The notes below the pieces were generated by a model. It was not told the origin of the DNA. It ran no database searches and saw only the letters and a list, made by a program, of their open reading frames with translations. Shown in pieces: positions 8,801 to 21,182 of a stretch of DNA of 64,000 bases. Source of the DNA: Acidobacteriota bacterium. Its GTDB lineage: Bacteria; Acidobacteriota; Terriglobia; Bryobacterales; Bryobacteraceae. The stretch is taken from contig JAFLBB010000026.1 of the NCBI GenBank assembly GCA_017304135.1, positions 1 to 64,000 of the forward strand. Direction: 5' to 3'. The position numbers and the translations under genes are program-made. Every line of letters begins with the position of its first letter. Position 1 is the first letter of the stretch.

Positions 8801-9192
8801 TCGGTTTGCGCCACGACTTCCACGGTCTGCTGCGTTTCGCCGATCTCCAGTTGCACGTCGACCGAGACGGTCTGCGCCGCGCTGACGGGAATCTGGCGTT
8901 TGGAATAGGTGCGGAAGCCGGGGGCCTGCACGGCCACCTGATACGGTCCTGGATCGACGGCGTCGAAGCGATACAGGCCCGCCTCATTCGCCGTCGTCGT
9001 GCGGCGGACGTTGGTGCTCTCGTTCGTGAGAGCAACCTGAGCCCCGGCCATGGCCGCGCCCTGCGCGTCCGTGACAATACCCGTTAGTGTGCCGCGGCTG
9101 GTCTGTGCGCCCAGGCTCGCGACCGTTACGACTACTGCAATGACCCATCTTGCGACGGATCGAATAGATGTTCCCTGTGTCGGGGTTTCCAT
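5839..9192 (-). CDS. Oar-like TonB-dependent outer-membrane receptor with carboxypeptidase-type regulatory domain
   Basis: Outer-membrane transporter of 1,117 residues, of the large type abundant in Acidobacteria. In order: a signal peptide (residues about 1-32), a carboxypeptidase-regulatory-like beta-sandwich (about 33-120, GTLTGIVTDAQGAAMAGA), a plug domain (about 130-250, ending in VVNVITKGGTNEYRG), and a long beta-barrel ending in the aromatic residue Phe of YELRLRF. The first in-frame start is ten codons upstream, but ATG at 9190-9192 is preceded by GGGAGGT 5 bases away and gives a proper signal sequence. It lies downstream of galactarate dehydratase in the same direction, 126 bases away. 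Carbohydrate or peptide ligands are typical for the family; the substrate here is unknown. Confidence 0.92.
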   Translation of the reverse strand: METPTQGTSIRSVARWVIAVVVTVASLGAQTSRGTLTGIVTDAQGAAMAGAQVALTNESTNVRRTTTANEAGLYRFDAVDPGPYQVAVQAPGFRTYSKRQIPVSAAQTVSVDVQLEIGETQQTVEVVAQTESALQYEAPVRGGNMGAREITNLPLPTRRPTNLAFTIPGVVSNRFSSNSVLNGFSVNGARQRSNNFMIDGTENNDISVSGEGLTISNPDVVAEVNIQTTNFDAEFGRSAGAVVNVITKGGTNEYRGTVNYVLDSTYDDALTNSQSLSTALQERGRPAFGIQQFWGGTFGGPIVKNRTFFFGAFQEDRQRSNSTRVLNTLSARGRSTLNSLFPKGANANVDLYNDLTAGVDATSQFFNQELGNGRPALEFGTAVQGLSTSQLDRQYLGRVDHRLRESDQLSGRFIYQTIDTPKGALLNVFPGFEADAVTKNVSASITETHIFSPTFTNELRLNYMRLNPLFPVSNPDNPLVKTAPQIQIAGLTQIGLDNRFPQGRYGNNYQIQDTATLVRGKHSIRFGGDILHQRSKQFAPIAERGALDIRASTGFSSFANWVDGFAGSGGSVQRTFGSAAYYPNMNRMALFISDRWRMTSNLTLTLGGRYEYFGQPMNSVSKSAWSGLFNVDPLTFTGPFSQPSKVTKDTNNFSPSLGIAWSPSYNDGFLAKVLGNKKSVIRTGYQIGYDSFFNNIASNAQASTPNVIATNINSQPSEPRGVPNPLQSIPRTARNPNPTDSQTLVAGDLVNPYIQRWSFGIQRELPGNVIYDISYVGSKGTRLFLTEDLNPLVPSSLRITPVTSTPIPAASLTGRLDNLQGPRNIRTNGGSSSFHSLQMSANRRFSRGFQASAAYTWGRTIDNGSEIFAQAGANLIATQVVPPMFGGLQRERGLSLFHRAHRLVFSYVYDLPVFQAQKGVAGRVLGGWQLSGITTFETGVPLNVTNGLDADGLGGGGVDRPLVNPSGRAGVRALVDPSSPTGYVNPDTPNPNGVGFIRTPINPNEARYIGVAANTGATVLPGGNAGRNTEFVPGQKNWNVSLTKSIRLNERFNLQLRADAFNVFNTPQYGNPSISPFSPTQQGISANVATSPAGRFLQPQFADGGGRVMRYELRLRF

Positions 9193-9249
9193 CTGTGACC
9201 TCCCACCATGGAGAAACCCCAACCATCCAATGCTGCTAGTTCAATCTAA

Positions 9250-9278
9250 CAGTAACCAAACGGTCTTGAATTTGCAAA
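9250..9278 (-). promoter_or_regulatory. possible promoter of the TonB receptor gene
   Basis: On the minus strand TTGCAA (9273-9278) and TACTGT (9250-9255) are separated by 17 bases. This places the start of transcription about 50 bases before the ATG. The -35 matches well and the -10 is weak, so support is modest. Confidence 0.3.
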
Positions 9279-9318
9279 CCCACCCACGCGTGGAGGAGGA
9301 GACTGAAGACCGGCCCGC

Positions 9319-10863
9319 TCAGGTGACCGGGCCTGGATTGAACGGCGCCAGTGCGTTGTGCAGACCCCAGTGGTCAGCCCACGTCTGTTTGCGCCCGCTG
9401 GCGACGTCGAGCATCAGGTGGAACAGTTCCCAGCCGATGTCCTCAATCGTTGCCTCTCCGGTGGCGATGCGTCCGGCGTCGACGTCAATGAGGTCGTGCC
9501 AGCGCTCGGCCAGCGCCGTGCGCGAACTCACCTTGATCACCGGCGACAGCGCCAGCCCGTAGGGCGAGCCCTCGCCGGTGGTGAAGATGTGCAGGTTCAT
9601 ACCGGCGGCCAGTTGCTCGGTGCCGCAGATGAAGTCGCTCGCCGGCGTGGCGGCGAAGATGAGGCCGCGCGAGGTGACGCGCTCGCCCGGCGCGGTGACC
9701 GCGGCCAGGGCCGAGGTGCCCGCCTTGGCCACGCTGCCGAGAGCTTTTTCGACGACGTTGGAAAGCCCGCCGCGCTTGTTGCCGGGCGTCGGGTTGGCGC
9801 TGCGGTCGGCCGAGCCACGCGCCAGGTAGTCGTCATACCAGCGCATCTCGCGGATCAGGTCGCGGCCCACGTCGGGCGTGGCGGCGCGCGGCGTGAGCAG
9901 GTGGACGGCGTCGCGCACCTCGGTCACTTCACTGAACATCACCGTTGCCCCGGCGCGCACGAGCAGATCGGCCGCGTAGCCAACGGCGGGGTTGCAGGTG
10001 ACGCCGGAGAAGGCATCGCTGCCGCCGCATTGCAGGCCCACTACCAGGTCGCTGGCCGGGCATTCCACACGCTGCCTGCGGTTCAGCTCCTCCAAGCGCT
10101 GCTCGGCGTAGCGCATGATGGAGCCGACGATGCTGCCGAAGCCCTTCAAATCGGCATCCTGCATGCGCACCACGTGCGGCTCGCCGTCGAGCACCGGCAG
10201 CGACGCGCCCGAGGGGGCAGGGAAGAGCCGCTGCGGCTGCATCTTCTCGCAGCCCAGGCTCACCACCAGCGGCCAGCCGCCGAGGTTGGCGTGCGTGCTA
10301 ATGTTGCGGATCGTGCGAATCGGCACGGCTGCGCCCGGCGCGTCGATGGCCACGCCGCAGCCATAGGTGTGCGTGATGGCCACCACGTCGTCGACGTTGG
10401 GGTAGCGCGGCAGCAGTTCGGCCTTGATGCGGCGCACGGCGAACTCCACCGTTGGGGCCACGCACTGCACCGTGGTCGTGATGCCGAGAATGTTCTTCGT
10501 GCCTACGCTGCCATCGGCGTTGCGGTAGCCGGCGAAGGTGTGGCCTTCGAGCGGAGGCAGCGGCGGAGGCGTGGCGGTGGCCAGCGGCAGTTCGTCGAGC
10601 GGCGGCGGTTGGGGCAGCGCCAGCATCTCCTCACGCACCCAGTCGCCAGCCTCGATGGCGCGCGTGGCCAGTCCGATCACCTCTCCATAACGAACTACCG
10701 GCGCACCCTGCTCGATGCCGGAGAGGGCCACCTTGTGCGACTGCGGAATCGCCTCGCGCAGCCGCAGGCCGCTGTCGAACACGGTCCCCGCCGCAAGCCC
10801 TTCGGCGTTCACAATGATGGCCACGTTGTCGCGTGGATGCACGCGCACATACAGCGGTTTCAT
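9319..10863 (-). CDS. garD: galactarate dehydratase (UxaA/GarD family)
   Basis: Predicted to dehydrate galactarate to 5-keto-4-deoxyglucarate, the entry step of galactarate catabolism; iron-dependent and cytoplasmic. The 514-residue protein has an N-terminal SAF-like domain (about residues 1-80), a linker rich in proline (about 84-105) and the dehydratase body. Features typical of GarD rather than altronate dehydratase include [21 protein letters not shown], the [20 protein letters not shown] segment and the C-terminal [12 protein letters not shown]. Conserved cysteines occur in [16 protein letters not shown] and GLQCGGSD. It follows the DUF1080 gene by 10 bases, so the two form an operon. 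Altronate dehydratase activity is the main alternative. Confidence 0.88.
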   Translation of the reverse strand: MKPLYVRVHPRDNVAIIVNAEGLAAGTVFDSGLRLREAIPQSHKVALSGIEQGAPVVRYGEVIGLATRAIEAGDWVREEMLALPQPPPLDELPLATATPPPLPPLEGHTFAGYRNADGSVGTKNILGITTTVQCVAPTVEFAVRRIKAELLPRYPNVDDVVAITHTYGCGVAIDAPGAAVPIRTIRNISTHANLGGWPLVVSLGCEKMQPQRLFPAPSGASLPVLDGEPHVVRMQDADLKGFGSIVGSIMRYAEQRLEELNRRQRVECPASDLVVGLQCGGSDAFSGVTCNPAVGYAADLLVRAGATVMFSEVTEVRDAVHLLTPRAATPDVGRDLIREMRWYDDYLARGSADRSANPTPGNKRGGLSNVVEKALGSVAKAGTSALAAVTAPGERVTSRGLIFAATPASDFICGTEQLAAGMNLHIFTTGEGSPYGLALSPVIKVSSRTALAERWHDLIDVDAGRIATGEATIEDIGWELFHLMLDVASGRKQTWADHWGLHNALAPFNPGPVT

Positions 10864-10873
10864 GCGGCGCGCC

Positions 10874-11749
10874 TTACGGCTGATCGTAGCCCTTCAGACG
10901 CCGCACCCAGACGTTGCGGTAGCGCACCGGCACGTCGTGATCCTGCAGCGCCAGCGGCTCTTCCGGCCCGTGGCCCTTGTAGATGCCCACCACCTTGTGA
11001 GCCATCTCGCCGATCACCTCTTTGCGGTTGTGCAGCAGCACGCCGTTCAGGAACACCGTCGCGTAGGCGGGCCGGGTCAGCTTGCCGTTCTCGAATGCAG
11101 GCGCCTCCCACACAATGTCGTAGGCGTTCCACTGGCCGCGTTTGCGCACCGGGTTCACCAGCGGCGGCCACTGGCCGTAGATGGCGCCCGCCTGCCCGTC
11201 GGCATAGGTCGGATTGTTGTCGCTGTCGAGCACCTGAATCTCATAGCGGCCCATGATCAGCACGCCGCTGTTGCCGCGCCACTGGCTGTCGCCATAAATG
11301 ACCTCGGTGGAGGCCCACTCGAGGTGCAACTGCATGTCGCCGAATTTGTCTTTCGTCTGCAGGGTTCCCGCGCCGGGGGCGATCTCGAAGTAGCCGTTCT
11401 CCACCTTCCACGATGTGGGCCGCGGCCGCTCTACGCCCTTCTTGTTGCGGCCCGCCGGACGCGGTGGAATCTCCCACTTCGACAGGTCCTTGCCGTCAAA
11501 GAGCACGATGGCGTCCGAAGGCGCGTCGCCCAGTTTGGCTCCCGGCGTCACCACGGCCGGCCGCGGACGGTCAATGTCGTGCACCTTCCACTTCTGGCCG
11601 GGCAGCACGGGCGTGTCGTTGTAGCCGGTGGCCGAGGTTCGGAAGTTCGGCGCCTTCTTGGGTTCGGGGTCGGCCGCACCGGCCGTCCAGAGCAGGGCCA
11701 CGGCGCTCAGTGCGCCTGCGGCCATGAGCATTCGCAAGTGTTGATTCAT
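10874..11749 (-). CDS. secreted DUF1080 (3-keto-disaccharide hydrolase-like) protein
   Basis: A 291-residue protein with an N-terminal signal sequence ([20 protein letters not shown]) followed by a DUF1080 concanavalin-like beta-sandwich (about residues 85-290). Family signatures include [15 protein letters not shown], the [20 protein letters not shown] stretch and [18 protein letters not shown]. Some relatives hydrolyse 3-keto-disaccharides; others are of unknown role. The frame is open further upstream, but ATG at 11747-11749 is preceded by GAGGAGGT 7 bases away. It heads a two-gene operon with garD and is divergent from a ThuA-like gene, another frequent companion in sugar-degradation loci. 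Confidence 0.87.
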   Translation of the reverse strand: MNQHLRMLMAAGALSAVALLWTAGAADPEPKKAPNFRTSATGYNDTPVLPGQKWKVHDIDRPRPAVVTPGAKLGDAPSDAIVLFDGKDLSKWEIPPRPAGRNKKGVERPRPTSWKVENGYFEIAPGAGTLQTKDKFGDMQLHLEWASTEVIYGDSQWRGNSGVLIMGRYEIQVLDSDNNPTYADGQAGAIYGQWPPLVNPVRKRGQWNAYDIVWEAPAFENGKLTRPAYATVFLNGVLLHNRKEVIGEMAHKVVGIYKGHGPEEPLALQDHDVPVRYRNVWVRRLKGYDQP

Positions 11750-11831
11750 GAGAAGCACCTCCTCGATGGGAACCTGCCACTCTATCAAACGCGCCCGGCT
11801 CCTGCCTTGCACTTTGCTCCGCGTTTTGCGA

Positions 11832-11837
11832 TACACT
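11832..11837 (+). promoter_or_regulatory. -10-like box TACACT close to the ThuA-like start
   Basis: TACACT ends 8 bases before the ATG at 11846, and no purine-rich ribosome site lies between. This suggests a leaderless or nearly leaderless transcript. TTGCAC at 11807-11812 may be part of the -35 region, though the 19-base spacing is long. Confidence 0.4.
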
Positions 11838-11845
11838 CCCCTCCC

Positions 11846-12676
11846 ATGACCACACGCCGCAACGCCCTCGCCGCCCTTGCCGCCGCTTTTGCCTCCCGCG
11901 CCGCCGCGGCACAGAAGGCCACCGCCTACGCGCTCATCGGAGACCGCTATCACAACTCCGACTACATCCGCACCGGCCTCACCCGCACCATTCAGGACGG
12001 GCTCGGCGTGACCATCGACTTCAACGACAACTACAGGGCGCTCACCTCGGAAACCCTCGACGGCTATAAGCTGCTCATCATCCTCCGTGACGGCATGATC
12101 TGGCCCGACGGCTACCCTGACGAAACAACCAACGCCGCCTGGGTGGTCACCGGCAAACCCCCGCTGGTCTCAGAACCGCCCGTGCCCAAGACCGCCGCCA
12201 AGCCGGCCTTCTGGATCAAGCCCGATCAGGGCAAGGCCGTGCGCGCGTTCGTTGAGAACGGTGGCTCGGCGCTGTTCCTCCACAACGTCACCCACGTCGG
12301 CCTCACCGACCCCGACTTCCGCCACACTCTTGGCGCCGCCTACGCCGGACACCCGCCCATCCGCACGTTCAAAGTGAAGATCACCAATCCCAATCACCCC
12401 ATCGCCAAGGGCGTGAACGACTTCATCGTCACCGACGAGCAGCACTATATGGTCTACGACAAGGACAAGAAGCACATCTTCGCCGAGAGCGTGAATGAGC
12501 AGGGCCTTGACTACAACAAGCAGGGCGCAACGGCTCCGGCCGGATGGGCCTACGACCTTGGCAAGGGGCGCGTCTGCTACCTCTCGCCCGGCCACCTGCT
12601 GAACGTCATCTGGAACCCCGAGTACGTCAAACTGCAGCAGAACGCCGTGCGCTGGCTGATGCGCACAAGCGGCTAG
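11846..12676 (+). CDS. ThuA-like secreted protein
   Basis: A 276-residue protein with an RR-containing signal (MTTRRNALAALAAAFASRAAAAQ) and a ThuA/trehalose-utilisation-type glutamine-amidotransferase-like fold. The pattern is visible in the stretch from ALIGDRYHNSDYIR through ENGGSALFLHNVTH to the C-terminal GKGRVCYLSPGHLLNVIWNPEYVKLQQNAVRW. Members occur in sugar-utilisation loci, but their activity is poorly defined. The large open frame upstream is antisense to other genes and is ignored. No Shine-Dalgarno precedes the ATG. Its stop overlaps that of the converging ECF gene at the palindrome CTAG. Confidence 0.82.
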   Translation: MTTRRNALAALAAAFASRAAAAQKATAYALIGDRYHNSDYIRTGLTRTIQDGLGVTIDFNDNYRALTSETLDGYKLLIILRDGMIWPDGYPDETTNAAWVVTGKPPLVSEPPVPKTAAKPAFWIKPDQGKAVRAFVENGGSALFLHNVTHVGLTDPDFRHTLGAAYAGHPPIRTFKVKITNPNHPIAKGVNDFIVTDEQHYMVYDKDKKHIFAESVNEQGLDYNKQGATAPAGWAYDLGKGRVCYLSPGHLLNVIWNPEYVKLQQNAVRWLMRTSG

Positions 12677-13236
12677 CCCGTGTGCTCGCTCCGCCCCAGC
12701 GCGGACTTGAGCCAGGCCTTGGCCATGCGCAATTCGCGATCGACGGTGGCTTCGCTGAGCCCCATCTCCACGGCGATTTCGGCGTAGGAAAGCCCGCCAA
12801 AATAGTGCATCTCGACAATCCGCGCCTTGCGCTCGTCCTGCGCTTCGAGCCGCGAGAGCGCGTCGTCGAGTTCCAACAGCGTCTCGCTGCGCTCCTCAAT
12901 TGCCATTCCCTCGTCGAGCGTGGCTTGCTGTGCGCCGCCGCCGCGCTTGGCCCGCCCCGCCGCGCGCAAAGCATCGATCACGACCATTCGCATGGCGCGC
13001 GAGGCGACCGCCAGGAAATGGGTCCGGCCGCGGTAGTCGACCTCCGCGCCGGCCAGTTTCAGATAGGCTTCGTGCGCCAGCACGGTGGGTTGGATGGAGC
13101 CGGAACCGCCCGCTTTCTTTCGTGCCAGCCGGCGTAGCTCCTCATACAGACGCGGCGAGATATCCAGGTGCGCGGGCTTGTCTTCCCGTGGCTTGCCGGC
13201 CTCGAAATCTCCGCTGCGGCGCTCCTTCGTTGACAC
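12673..13236 (-). CDS. ECF-family RNA polymerase sigma factor
   Basis: Alternative sigma factor of the acidobacterial/planctomycete ECF type, 187 residues. Region 2 spans about residues 25-95 (SPRLYEELRRLARKKAGG to the RAMRMVVIDALR segment) and region 4 about 125-180, with the helix-turn-helix YAEIAVEMGLSEATVDRELR. The start is GTG at 13234-13236; the upstream ribosome site is weak. It is divergent from the kinase-TPR gene, 56 bases away, a pairing often seen in these phyla and suggesting that the kinase acts in the same signalling route. No anti-sigma factor gene is adjacent. Confidence 0.88.
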   Translation of the reverse strand: MSTKERRSGDFEAGKPREDKPAHLDISPRLYEELRRLARKKAGGSGSIQPTVLAHEAYLKLAGAEVDYRGRTHFLAVASRAMRMVVIDALRAAGRAKRGGGAQQATLDEGMAIEERSETLLELDDALSRLEAQDERKARIVEMHYFGGLSYAEIAVEMGLSEATVDRELRMAKAWLKSALGRSEHTG

Positions 13237-13292
13237 TTTATGGAAAAAACCTCATCATCGCTACATAAGCATACTGCGTGACGGAGGGATGC

Positions 13293-16073
<2,781 letters not shown>

Positions 16074-18435
16074 CGATTCCGAACGAGGCGATGTTGTCCG
16101 GCCGCAGGCGCACTTCCACGGTGGAGCGCTTGCCCTGCTGCAGGACGATCACCTGGTAGATCCACTCCACCTGGCCTAGCGGGAAGCGGAAGCCGATGCT
16201 TTCCACTCGCGGGATGGCCGCCGTGATTCCCTTCTCAATCGCCTCGCCGGTCTGCCGCAGAATCTCGCGTTTGGGGAGCCGGTTCCAGGCATCTTCCGCG
16301 CTGACCTTGCGCGTGCTCACTTCCGGCAGGGCGCGCACGCCGGCCAGAGCCAGATTGAGCCGCGCCGTCATGGTGGCGTCGATGATCACGGCGTCGTAGA
16401 TGGTGATGTTGGTTCCGATGACCGGCACGCGGTAGGTAATGCGCAGCCGCGGGTTGGCGATCAGGGCGCGGATGGCCGCCTCAATGGCCGCGCGCACCGT
16501 CGCGCTGTCGCCGGTTTGCACCTGCCTCTTTAACTCGCGCAGCCGTGCCTCGTGCGGGTCGGCCTGCGACCGCGCGTAACTCAGCGCCGCGCTCTTGCCG
16601 GGCGCCTCGATGGTGCCAAAGATGGTGCTCGTTTTCGGCCAGCGCGCGTTCAGGTTGGAGACGATCTGACGGTCGATCTCGGCGATGATGGCGTCGGTAG
16701 CAGGCGGGATCACCGTTCTCATCCCACGCAGGCTCAACTCGAACTCGAAGTCCTTGGTGGCTTGTTGATAGCGCGAAAGCGTGCGGTCCAACTCCGATTG
16801 CGCCTCGCTTGCGGCCTTCTTGATTTCGGACTGGAAGTCAGGCTGCAGCGCATCGGGCACCGACATGTTGCCATAGACGAAGGGTTGGCCATTTTGCGGT
16901 TTCTGCACGCCGCCGTTGACGGCCAGTTCGAACTTCGGCGCCGTCGTTCGTCCCGTGATCGCCAGCCCGCTGCGCGACACCCGGCTCACGGCGTTCATCC
17001 CCAACCCGGCGAACTCCATCTGCCCAGCCAGTTGATAGAACGAGTTTTCCGGAGCGTTGGCCGGAATCTCCAACTCCGTGCTTAGCCGTGCATTCGATTT
17101 CAGCGGACCGGCATTGACGCCGGCCTCGCTCAGGCCGCGCACGAACAGGCCTGTCTGGTCAGCCCGCAGGCTCGCCTCGATGCGTATCAGGTTGCCTACG
17201 TCGAAGCCCGTCATCTTCCCGAATTCGCTTGCGCCGACGGTGTACTGGCCTTCCATGAAGAGCCGGTTCTCGCGCGGCTGAGCGCTCACCGCTGCCGCTA
17301 CCTTCAATTCGCCGTCCTGCGCCAGAAGCAGCCCGGTCTGAAACTTCTCAGCCGGGTCGAGAATGCCGCTGAGGTAGGCCAACTGCCGTCCGTTCACAAT
17401 CTCCACCGCCGCCGTTGCCTTGCCCAGGGGGATGGTCAGGTTGATGATCTTCCCCAGCCCGGTCACCTTGAGGTAATCCAGCGAAAGCGCGAACCGGCCG
17501 TTGGCGCCGGCCTGGGCCGCCGGTCCGAAGCCGATCCCCAGCGGATCGATTGCCAGTTCCCCCGTCGCCAGCGGATCGAGATTCGTAATCAGGTGCCCGC
17601 GCACCTGCACCGGCAGGCCAAACAGCGGAAATGTGCCCGTCTGAATGCGGTGCCCGTTGAACTCACGGGCGACATCCTCGATGCCCCACTTCACCAGCGG
17701 CCGGAAGGGGAACAACCCCTGCACTGAGCTGCCCTTGCCGGTGATGATGCCGTCGTCCTCGGCCTCGCCCGCTTCCGAGCCTGGTTCCTTGCCAGAGCCC
17801 GCGGAACCCTCAGCGCCACCCTCGCCGCCTTCGCCGTCCTGTTTCGGCTTCTTGTTGGGATAACTGACGCCACCGGCGAAATAGTACATCGGGTCGAGCG
17901 GGTCCACCACGATGCGCGCCGTCGCGCCGGCCGGGAAGGAGATGGTGAACGAGGTGTCCTCTTCTTCCTCCAGGTCCTCCGGCGGCGCCTTGCCAACGCG
18001 CATGGTCAGGCCGGCGTCGAAGCGGAAAAACAGGTAGCCTCGTGTGTCCTGGAGCGGAACGCCGAGGTCGCGCAGGTTGGCGCCGCGGTCGTAGCCCACC
18101 TCGGCCATCACAGGCTCGTCGATGGACACCGCTTCGCCGCTCAACGGGGTGGGCACGAAGGACTTGCCCCTCACGGTTTCCACGCGCTCGGTGCCCTCGG
18201 CATAGCCAAACCACAACTCCGACTGCGCCAGCACCATCCGGCCCAGCGGGGTCACCAGCGACGCATCGCCCACATACTGAATGCCGCCCGGCAGCCGCAT
18301 CGCGCCGCTCGAACGGAGTTCGAATTGCATCACCCGGGTTCCCGCCGGCCCCACGTCGACGGTAACCGTCTCCTGCGCCCAGACGTGCCCCGCCGTGACG
18401 GCGCACACACTCAGCAGCCAGCCCAGTTTGTTCAT

Positions 18436-18767
18436 CGGCGTCAGTCCTCTATACAGGGAATCGAGGATTCCGTGCCAATCCCCTCACGACTACTGAAAAA
18501 AATTTATGCTTCAGTGGCCCGCCCTCGTCCCCAGGGGAGGACAGAGCCACAACTTTGAACTATACGCCCAGTCCTGGCTGCCCCGGGGCGCCAATGCCGG
18601 GCCCTCATCCTGCCGCCGTGCGAGATGCGATGACGACCCCGCTTTCTCGTCCTGCTGCCAGCAGGCTTACCCTACAGCGATTCCCCGAGTTGCATGCCCA
18701 GGCAACTTTCCTGCCGCGCCCTGATCATCGCCTCCCCTCTCTGCCGCTATCCCCAGTGAGGACCACT
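18436..18767. other. intergenic region with divergent regulatory sequence
   Basis: About 330 bases between the divergent secreted-protein gene (minus) and the PEP-CTERM gene (plus), with no credible gene. A perfect palindrome GGAATC-GAG-GATTCC lies at 18457-18471, 20-35 bases upstream of the minus-strand start. An AT-rich stem ACTGAA/TTCAGT with a 12-base loop lies at 18492-18515. Both could be regulator sites; neither matches a motif I can name. Confidence 0.5.
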
Positions 18768-19460
18768 ATGACCTTTCGCATACTCAGCGCACTCGCGCTC
18801 TCGTTGTCCCTGTGGACACCCACGGCTGGGGCCACCGTTTTGGCCGGCACATCGCAGAACACGCCTCTGCCCTTCCACCAGTTCAACACCTTCGCTCAGA
18901 TCGGCGTCCAGACGAACGGGAACCGCGCGGAGATGGGCTTTCTCTTCACCGTTCCATCCAACGGGCCTGATTACTTCTTGGATAGCCTGATCGTCCCGCT
19001 GCGCTCCATTACCGACGACAACACGGTCCGCTTCTCGCTCTACGATCAGGACCCGAACTTCCTGCGCCCCGGCTCCGTGCTGGAGCATTCGGAGATGTTC
19101 ATCGGGGAAGTCTACACATACAGCCTGCGCACCTTCCTCTTCTCCGGCAACACAAAGCTGGAAGCCGGCCGGAACTACTTCCTCATCGGAAGCATCACGG
19201 ATCCCACCAGCCAGGGGATTCAACAGATCGACTGGGCCGGCTCCAGTCCTGCGGCCACCGTGCAGCAGTTCTACCGCGTCACGCCTCCCGGCGGTTGGAA
19301 CACGATCACCAATAGCAACGGTCCGGCCTACCAGATCAACGCGACCGAGGGGGAGTCCTCGCCCGTGCCCGAACCCAACATGTTTCCCCTGCTCACGGCC
19401 GGGGTGTTTGCCCTTGTTGTGGGAAAGGGCTTGCGCCGCCGCCGGAATCGGGTATTCTAA
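18768..19460 (+). CDS. PEP-CTERM sorted exported protein
   Basis: A 230-residue exported protein with an N-terminal signal peptide (MTFRILSALALSLSLWTPTAGA) and a C-terminal sorting signal: the motif VPEP, a hydrophobic helix (MFPLLTAGVFALVVGKG) and an Arg-rich tail (LRRRRNRVF). Such proteins are processed and anchored by an exosortase, which is not in this window. The central domain (FLFTVPSNGPDYFLDSLIVPLR and onward) resembles the choice-of-anchor beta-domains common in PEP-CTERM proteins. GAGGA lies just before the ATG at 18768. The upstream extension of the frame has no start signal and is not used. Confidence 0.88.
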   Translation: MTFRILSALALSLSLWTPTAGATVLAGTSQNTPLPFHQFNTFAQIGVQTNGNRAEMGFLFTVPSNGPDYFLDSLIVPLRSITDDNTVRFSLYDQDPNFLRPGSVLEHSEMFIGEVYTYSLRTFLFSGNTKLEAGRNYFLIGSITDPTSQGIQQIDWAGSSPAATVQQFYRVTPPGGWNTITNSNGPAYQINATEGESSPVPEPNMFPLLTAGVFALVVGKGLRRRRNRVF

Positions 19461-19468
19461 ACGGTGCC

Positions 19469-19804
19469 ATGCACCGCGAATTCGCCGCGTTCCTGATTGC
19501 CGGCGCTCTTCTGACGATCTCCCTGGCCTTGCTTGCCTGGCCCGGCCACATCCTGAAATCGCAGACCAGGCTCCAGCAGCGCCTTTCAATGCTGCTGGCG
19601 CCCGGACTGGCCACGGCCCTCGCGCTGGTCACCCTGTTCCGTTCGCTGCTGCCCGCGCATTCGCTGCGCGCCGCCAATCCGCTCACCTGGATTCCCATCG
19701 GCCTCTCCTCACTCGGCGCGCTCCTGGTGCAATCGTCCGTATTCGGCCTCGTGCTATGGCTCGTTTCGCTGCCCCTGGTGCCGCTGGAACCGCTGTTCCG
19801 GTGA
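19469..19804 (+). CDS. small integral membrane protein
   Basis: A 111-residue hydrophobic protein of no recognised family. Three membrane helices are apparent at about residues 5-24, 42-60 and 75-102, with a charged cytoplasmic or periplasmic loop (KSQTRLQQRLS) between the first two. It lies 8 bases after the PEP-CTERM gene and 16 before the sulfatase, so it is probably in one transcript with them. TATTCT lies 10 bases before the ATG but inside the preceding gene, so its use as a promoter is doubtful. Confidence 0.6.
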   Translation: MHREFAAFLIAGALLTISLALLAWPGHILKSQTRLQQRLSMLLAPGLATALALVTLFRSLLPAHSLRAANPLTWIPIGLSSLGALLVQSSVFGLVLWLVSLPLVPLEPLFR

Positions 19805-19820
19805 TACAGTAGCGGGCACC

Positions 19821-21182
19821 ATGAGTTCCCTATCGCGACGCCACTTTCTTGGAACCATTCCCGCGGCCGCGGCGGCCCAAACTCAACCGGACCGTCCCAA
19901 TGTGCTCCTGATCATGGCCGACGACCTCGGCTTTGAGACGCTCAATTGCAACGGCGGCGCCTCCTACAAGACGCCCAACCTCGATCGCCTCGCCCGCGAA
20001 GGCGTCCGCTTCACCCATGCCTACGCGCAACCGCTCTGCACCCCCACGCGCGTCCAGTTGATGACCGGCCAGCACAATTTCCGCAACTGGAAGGGCTTCG
20101 GCCTGATCGATCCCAACGAGAAGACCTACGGCCACATGATGCAGCGCGCCGGTTACCGCACGGCCATCATGGGCAAGTGGCAGTTCTACAGCTACGAGTC
20201 AAAGGGATCGCCGCGCTACCGCACCGGCATGCGCCCCGAACAGTCGGGCTTTGACGAATACCTGCTCTGGCACGACCTCGACACCGAGGACAAGGGTTCG
20301 CGCTACGCCGAGCCTGTGCTCAACGAGAACGGAAAGAAGCGCACCGATACCAAGGGCAAATACGGCCCCGATCTCGAATTCGAGTTCCTCAAGAATTTCC
20401 TCGACCGAAACCGCCGCAATCCGTTCTTCGCTTATTACTCCATGACGCTCACGCACGGGCCGTTCAACCCCACGCCCAAGAGTGCCGATTGGGCCGCCGG
20501 CAACCGCCTGAAGGACGATCCGAAATACTACGCCGACATGGTGGAATACATGGACTTCACCATGGGCCAGATCATGGACCACCTGAACCGCACGGGCCTT
20601 GCGTCGAACACGCTGGTCATGTTCTACGCCGACAACGGCACTCCGCGCGAGATCACGGGATCGCGCATGGGCAGCCGCGTCGTTCCCGGCGGCAAGGGCC
20701 TTACCACCGATGCCGGCATGCACGTGCCGATGATCGCCCGCTGGCAGGGCGTCTCGGGAGCGGGCAAGGTATGCCCGGATCTGATCGACTCCACCGACTT
20801 TCTGCCGACCATCATGGACGCCACCGGCGCCAAGTGGTTCGATGGCCGCCCTCTCGACGGCCGCAGCTTCCTGCCGCAACTGCGCGGCCAGAAGGGCAAC
20901 CCGCGGCAGTGGGCGTTTTCGCATTTCGATCCGCACCCCGGCTGCAAGGTGAACTTCACACCCACGCGCCTCACCTGGGACCACCGCCACAAGCTCTATC
21001 TCGATGGGCGGCTCTTCGATCTCTCCCAGGACATCGACGAGAAGAATCCCATTCCGGCGGCCTCCACCGACGCCGCCCACCGCGCCGCGCGCAGGAAATT
21101 GCAAGCCGGCCTCGACGAGATGGCCCGCGTCATGCCGCCGAAGTTCAACAAGTTTGCCACCGACGGCCGCACGGCTTACTGA
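19821..21182 (+). CDS. Tat-signalled arylsulfatase-like enzyme
   Basis: Sulfatase of 453 residues, predicted to release sulfate from a sulfated carbohydrate or similar ester in the periplasm. The signal carries RRHFLG (residues 6-11). Metal ligands Asp34 and Asp35 lie in NVLLIMADDLGFE, and the formylglycine-precursor Cys73 lies in the signature LCTPTRVQLMTG. The motif with the second metal-ligand pair appears as FYADNGTPREI. A formylglycine-generating enzyme is not in the window. TACAGT ends 10 bases before the ATG. The last 7 bases overlap the converging gene 21176-21814. Confidence 0.92.
   Translation: MSSLSRRHFLGTIPAAAAAQTQPDRPNVLLIMADDLGFETLNCNGGASYKTPNLDRLAREGVRFTHAYAQPLCTPTRVQLMTGQHNFRNWKGFGLIDPNEKTYGHMMQRAGYRTAIMGKWQFYSYESKGSPRYRTGMRPEQSGFDEYLLWHDLDTEDKGSRYAEPVLNENGKKRTDTKGKYGPDLEFEFLKNFLDRNRRNPFFAYYSMTLTHGPFNPTPKSADWAAGNRLKDDPKYYADMVEYMDFTMGQIMDHLNRTGLASNTLVMFYADNGTPREITGSRMGSRVVPGGKGLTTDAGMHVPMIARWQGVSGAGKVCPDLIDSTDFLPTIMDATGAKWFDGRPLDGRSFLPQLRGQKGNPRQWAFSHFDPHPGCKVNFTPTRLTWDHRHKLYLDGRLFDLSQDIDEKNPIPAASTDAAHRAARRKLQAGLDEMARVMPPKFNKFATDGRTAY

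Noticed and set aside
9358-11256. Plus-strand open frame of 632 codons
   Set aside because: It mirrors galactarate dehydratase and DUF1080 on the other strand, both with clear motifs and ribosome sites.
13278-13292. GTG at 13278 as start of the kinase gene
   Set aside because: GTG at 13293 has a GGAGGG site just upstream and matches the N-terminal pattern of relatives; the extra five codons would overlap that site.
18436-18767. Sigma-54 promoter for the PEP-CTERM gene
   Set aside because: TGGCACG occurs on the minus strand near 18470-18476, but the required TTGC-type -12 element is missing and it points away from the PEP-CTERM gene.
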